Made by a program: the position numbers and the translations under genes. From assembly GCA_002729495.1 (NCBI GenBank), contig PBYE01000032.1, positions 1 to 64,000 of the forward strand: 64,000 nucleotides of DNA, given 5' to 3'. The stretch's first letter is position 1; each line of letters starts with the position of its first letter. This DNA comes from Chromatiales bacterium. Its GTDB lineage: Bacteria > Pseudomonadota > Gammaproteobacteria > Steroidobacterales > GCA-2729495. The notes beneath the pieces were generated by a model, which was not told the DNA's origin, ran no database searches, and worked only from the letters and a program-made list of their open reading frames with translations. Shown piece by piece: positions 60,315-64,000 of the stretch.

Positions 60315-61997
60315 GTGGCCGAGAATAAGAAATCCACAGATCAGGACATTCAGACTGGTATCGTTTCGCGCCGGAATTTTCTGGCAGCTACAGCCGGTGT
60401 AGCAGCGGTTGCGTGCTCGCCCGCCGAGCAGGACAAGGCAAATGCGCGTATTGCAGATGCCCAGGTGATCGCTGCTGAGAAAAAGGCGACTGCGCCCACC
60501 GCTCCGTTCGATACGCTGCGTGAATACATCGCAGCGCTCGAAGCACATGACCTCGTGCTGCGGTTCGACCGCGTTGACCAGGATGCGTTCGAAGGAACAG
60601 CCATCGTTTATGCATTGATTGACAAGTACGGCTGGTACGACGCACCAGTGGTAATGCTGGAAAACGTAAAACAGGACGGTAAGTGGATTAAGGGTCCCGT
60701 GGTAATCAACCACCAGGGCCACTGGGATACCGAGTGCATTACCTTCGGCCTGGAACCCGTTAAGGGTAATCCTGCGGCGAGTTACCGCAAGGCGCTGGAC
60801 CATATGCGCGGGCTGCTGGTCAAAGGCGCCTATCCACAGATCCCGCCTAATGAAGTACAGCGCGAGGCGGCGCTTTGCAAGCAGGTAATTGAAACCGGCG
60901 ATGACATCGATATCACAAAATTTGCCTACATCATCAGCAACCCTGCGGATGCTGGCCGCTACGTTAACTGCGGTTCCGTATTTACATCGGACCCGGACAT
61001 GGGTGTTAACTTCGGAACCTACAGGTGCCAGATACGTGGCCCGAAATTACTGGGTGTAAACCCCGAGCCGAACCAGACAGGCTGGAAAATGCTGAAGGCC
61101 GCCAGAGAGCGCGGGGAAGAAGTTGCGAAAATCGCAATCGCCTGCGGACAGGACCCTTACGTATGGATTACCAGCGGCTCAAAGGTAGCGCCGCGCGGAT
61201 TCGGCGCCAAGATCAATGTAATCGATGAACTCGCAGTCGCCGGCGGACTGCGTGGCAAAGCCATCGATATGGTCAAGTGCGAGACCAACGATCTCATGGT
61301 GCCTGCCAATTGCGAAATGATCATTGAGGGCGAAATACCGCTGCAGGAGCCGGGTCTGCCCGAAGGCCCGTTTGGAGAGATGTACGGCTACCTCGGCAAA
61401 CAGAAGCCCGAGAACTTCTGGATGAATATCACGGCAATTACCCATCGCAAGGATCCATGGTGCCAGAACCAGTTCACGGGTGGTACGCGCGGGTATAACA
61501 CGGCACCGGTCGCATCGATATTCAATGAGAGTTTCTCGAAGATGATGCCTGGCCTGATCGAAATCAACCAGCCAGTCGAAACGACCGGCTGGGGCTTTGT
61601 AAAAATCAAAAAGACCGAACCGGGTCAGGGTTTAAAGATTGGCAAACGGCTGGCATCAATTATCCCTCTCTACAAAGTAACGGTGGTTGTCGATGAAGAT
61701 GTCGATATCCTGAGCTGGTACGAAGTCGGACTCGCGGTTGCGGGACGATACACGCCGGCAACCGCGACAGAAATATTCTCCGGTCGCGGCATGCCTCTGG
61801 ACCCGAGTTCAGTCGAACGCTATGAATCCAGCAAACTGGTCATTGACGCCACACGCCAGTGGCCCGAGGAAGGGGGGCCCGAGGACTATCCGAAGCTGAA
61901 CCGAGCCTGGCTTGAAGAACTAGCACCGGACTGTTTTGATTTAGCGCTTGGAAACTGGGGTGATGTAATCAATTCCTGGGGCAAGACACGTTTTTAA
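60315..61997 (+). CDS. UbiD-family decarboxylase with Tat signal peptide, second paralogue
   Basis: 560 residues, GTG start with AAGGAG before. Tat signal SRRNFLAATAGVAAVACS, with a Cys that might be lipidated. The UbiD core keeps NFGTYR, KCETND and PEGPFGEMYGY, i.e. Asn, Arg, Glu and the acid/base Glu pair; the His of the metal site is again not seen (PNQTG). About half of the residues match the first UbiD. Convergent with trpA (5 bp apart). Confidence 0.82.
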   Translation: MAENKKSTDQDIQTGIVSRRNFLAATAGVAAVACSPAEQDKANARIADAQVIAAEKKATAPTAPFDTLREYIAALEAHDLVLRFDRVDQDAFEGTAIVYALIDKYGWYDAPVVMLENVKQDGKWIKGPVVINHQGHWDTECITFGLEPVKGNPAASYRKALDHMRGLLVKGAYPQIPPNEVQREAALCKQVIETGDDIDITKFAYIISNPADAGRYVNCGSVFTSDPDMGVNFGTYRCQIRGPKLLGVNPEPNQTGWKMLKAARERGEEVAKIAIACGQDPYVWITSGSKVAPRGFGAKINVIDELAVAGGLRGKAIDMVKCETNDLMVPANCEMIIEGEIPLQEPGLPEGPFGEMYGYLGKQKPENFWMNITAITHRKDPWCQNQFTGGTRGYNTAPVASIFNESFSKMMPGLIEINQPVETTGWGFVKIKKTEPGQGLKIGKRLASIIPLYKVTVVVDEDVDILSWYEVGLAVAGRYTPATATEIFSGRGMPLDPSSVERYESSKLVIDATRQWPEEGGPEDYPKLNRAWLEELAPDCFDLALGNWGDVINSWGKTRF

Positions 61998-62002
61998 GAG
62001 CT

Positions 62003-62782
62003 TCAGGCCCGTAAACTTGCCAGGAAGGCGGCAGGATCGTCACCGGCCTCAAGCCGTTCAACCAGCGCGGAACCTACGATAACTCCGCTTGCATGTTTGC
62101 CGAGATTGTCGACCTGCTCCGCATGACGCACGCCAAATCCTGCGCAGACTGGCAACTCGGTATGGCTATTCACCTGGTCGAGGTAGTTGGTTACTTCGGG
62201 TGGCAGCGCGACGTCCCCACCCGTAATGCCTGTAATGGTTACGGCGTAAACAAAACCCTGGCTTCCCTTGCAGAGCAGTTCCAGCCGCGCATCTGGTGTT
62301 ACGGGGGTAACCAGCTGCACAAGTGCGAGCCCTTTAGAGTCGAGCGAGTGCCGGAACGACTCGCTTTCTTCCCAGGGAAGATCGGGAACGATGAAACCGC
62401 ACACGCCAGCCGCCGCTGACTTTTCGGCAAGCTCATCGAAACCAAATGCCAGCAGCGGATTCAGGTAACTCATTAAAACGATCGGTGCCCCAATGTCACC
62501 GGCCGCTTTAAGTTCATCAAGTATCCACTGAAGACTTACGCCCGCCGCTATAGCCGCGTGACTGGATCGCTGAATCGTGACGCCATCTGCCATCGGGTCT
62601 GAGAACGGCACACCTACCTCAACAACATCGCCCTCGCACGCAATCGCTTTCAGGGTATCGACAAAAACATCTTTGTCCGGGTAGCCGGCCGTAATAAAAG
62701 GGATCAGACCGACTTTGCCATCGGCATTGGCCGTGCGCAGAGCGTCGCTTATACGGTCACGCGGACTGGGTGTCTCCGTCAC
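62003..62782 (-). CDS. trpA: Tryptophan synthase alpha subunit TrpA
   Basis: 259 residues. Catalytic Glu in EVGVPFSDPMADG and Asp in this loop, VGLIPFITAGYPDKD, and GFGVRHAEQVDNLGKHASGVIVGSALV. Makes indole from indole-glycerol phosphate. Starts ATGA over the trpB stop. Confidence 0.97.
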   Translation of the reverse strand: MTETPSPRDRISDALRTANADGKVGLIPFITAGYPDKDVFVDTLKAIACEGDVVEVGVPFSDPMADGVTIQRSSHAAIAAGVSLQWILDELKAAGDIGAPIVLMSYLNPLLAFGFDELAEKSAAAGVCGFIVPDLPWEESESFRHSLDSKGLALVQLVTPVTPDARLELLCKGSQGFVYAVTITGITGGDVALPPEVTNYLDQVNSHTELPVCAGFGVRHAEQVDNLGKHASGVIVGSALVERLEAGDDPAAFLASLRA

Positions 62783-64000
62783 GCCGCATCTCCTGTGGCA
62801 ACGAGTGGCGACGGAATATGCTGTGACAAGGTTGGCATATCCTTGTCGCCGCGACCCGACAAACCTATGAGTATGCGTTTACCCGGGTTCTGCTGCGCCC
62901 ATTCACGAGCGCCGGCAAATGCATGGGCCGATTCCAGCGCCGACAATATCCCTTCAACCGCACAACATTCCTGTAACGCACTTAATGCCGACTCATCAGT
63001 AGCCGTTACGTAACTGACCCGTCCGATAGTTTTCAGAAGAGAATGTTCAGGACCCACGCCGGGGTAGTCCAGGCCCGCCGATATTGAATGGGTATCCTGT
63101 ATCTGGCCATCGCCGTCGTATAGCAGCACCGAATAACTGCCATGCAAAACGCCCGGTTTGCCAGCCGCAAGTGTCGCGGAATTGTCGCCCAGTCCCGGAC
63201 CGTGGCCACCCGCTTCTACGCCCAGAAATTCCACCGAGTCATCCGCAAGCATCGGATGAAACAGGCCAATCGCATTCGAGCCTCCGCCTACACAAGCCAC
63301 CGCCAGGTCCGGTAACTCGCCCGCGATATTGAGCATTTGCTCCCGCGCCTCCGTGCCAATAACCGATTGCAGCCGCTGCACGAGATACGGATAGGGATGC
63401 GGCCCCACCGCCGAGCCCAGCAAATAGTAGCTGCCCTCGGGGTCCGCTACCCAATTGCGAAAAGCCTCGTCGATCGCGGCACGCAGGGTCCGGTCACCGG
63501 TTTCGACCGCAACAACTTTTGCGCCTAACTGGTACATACGATCGACGTTCGGCGCCTGTCGCTGTATATCAACAGCGCCCATATAAACGGTGCACGGTAT
63601 GCCAACACGCGCGCAAGCAGCCGCGGTTGCGACGCCATGCTGGCCCGCTCCGGTTTCCGCAATTACCTGCTTCGCACCCATCTCCCGGGCAAGCAGCGCC
63701 TGGCCAAGCGCGTTGTTTATTTTGTGTGCACCCGTGTGCGCTAAATCCTCGCGTTTCAGGTAAACCTCGGCACCCCAGCGTTTACCAAGTCCCGCGGCAA
63801 GCGTCAGCGGAGTGGGTCGCCCTACCCAGCCACGTAATTGCGAGTCCAGGTGCGCCATGAAGTCGTCGTCATCGAGATAGCGGTAAACATTTTCGGCCAG
63901 GCGCGTTAGTGCCGGTACCAAAGTTTCGGGCGCATAGCAGCCGCCGAACGGGCCGTAGCGGCCATGTTCGTCGGGTAACTCATTGCGTATAAGCCGGGCA
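62779..64000 (-). CDS. trpB: Tryptophan synthase beta subunit TrpB, 5' end outside the window
   Basis: The frame runs to the window edge with ELPDEHGRYGPFGGCYAPETL (63901-63999), the normal TrpB N-terminal region; the first Met inside the window is not the true start. PLP Lys in HTGAHKINN, GGGSNAIG phosphate loop and LKTIGRVSYVTATDESAL are present. PLP enzyme joining indole and serine. Confidence 0.97.
   Translation of the reverse strand, partial: ARLIRNELPDEHGRYGPFGGCYAPETLVPALTRLAENVYRYLDDDDFMAHLDSQLRGWVGRPTPLTLAAGLGKRWGAEVYLKREDLAHTGAHKINNALGQALLAREMGAKQVIAETGAGQHGVATAAACARVGIPCTVYMGAVDIQRQAPNVDRMYQLGAKVVAVETGDRTLRAAIDEAFRNWVADPEGSYYLLGSAVGPHPYPYLVQRLQSVIGTEAREQMLNIAGELPDLAVACVGGGSNAIGLFHPMLADDSVEFLGVEAGGHGPGLGDNSATLAAGKPGVLHGSYSVLLYDGDGQIQDTHSISAGLDYPGVGPEHSLLKTIGRVSYVTATDESALSALQECCAVEGILSALESAHAFAGAREWAQQNPGKRILIGLSGRGDKDMPTLSQHIPSPLVATGDAA

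Overview
The window reads as a chromosome segment of a gammaproteobacterium. The ubiE-hslUV-xerC-DUF484-dapF order, the algZ/algR-hemX-hemY block, the glnK-amtB-ubiK-comM neighbourhood and a separate trpBA pair all resemble Pseudomonas and related orders. TonB receptor, Tat-exported enzymes, a GMC oxidoreductase and LLM flavoenzyme suggest an environmental, probably aquatic or sediment, organism. I cannot name a genus.

Layout. 1-6 kb: housekeeping genes on the minus strand (ubiJ fragment, ubiE, hslU, hslV, xerC, a DUF484 gene, dapF) with REP-like palindromes between them. 6-14.5 kb: an orphan ParA gene, tRNA-Gly(CCC), then accessory cargo in two blocks, each ending in a remnant of the tRNA-Gly 5' part. 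The first block also has 58-bp inverted repeats at both ends and carries a small monooxygenase-fold protein, an MFS transporter, a HiPIP and a large secreted unknown. The second carries a membrane protein, an LLM flavoenzyme with a divergent MarR regulator and tandem operators, and a BciA-like reductase. 14.5-24.8 kb: core genes again (CPBP protease, hemY, hemX, algR, algZ, a DUF4124 protein, amtB, glnK, porin, ubiK, comM), with a recognisable NtrC/sigma-54 control region for the porin-glnK-amtB genes.

24.8-37.4 kb is the most interesting part: a roughly 12.6-kb block flanked by direct repeats of the comM 3' end and its downstream DNA. It carries a qNOR-family protein with the residue changes expected of a nitric oxide dismutase (nod): quinol-site residues missing, one FeB histidine changed to Asn, and a conserved Glu changed to Gln. 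It also carries a norS-norY-senC-orf operon of the sNOR type, a cytochrome b561, a 7Fe ferredoxin, a hemerythrin-like protein, two MORN-like repeat proteins and several membrane proteins. Together they look like a transferable NO-metabolism island.

37.5-64 kb: thioredoxin-like protein, methyltransferase, Crp/Fnr regulator, tRNA-Arg(CCG), acyltransferase, a Tat-signal UbiD-family decarboxylase convergent with a TonB receptor, small membrane proteins, an arylsulfotransferase-like protein, a lipid/glycan-like cluster (GT39, epimerase, GMC oxidoreductase, flippase-like), a modABC-permease operon, a second Tat-signal UbiD paralogue, and trpA/trpB (trpB runs off the right edge). The mod operon could supply molybdenum for nitrate reduction, which would fit an NO-using denitrifier, but no nitrate or nitrite reductase is inside the window. 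All functional calls come from reading the sequence; no database search was run.
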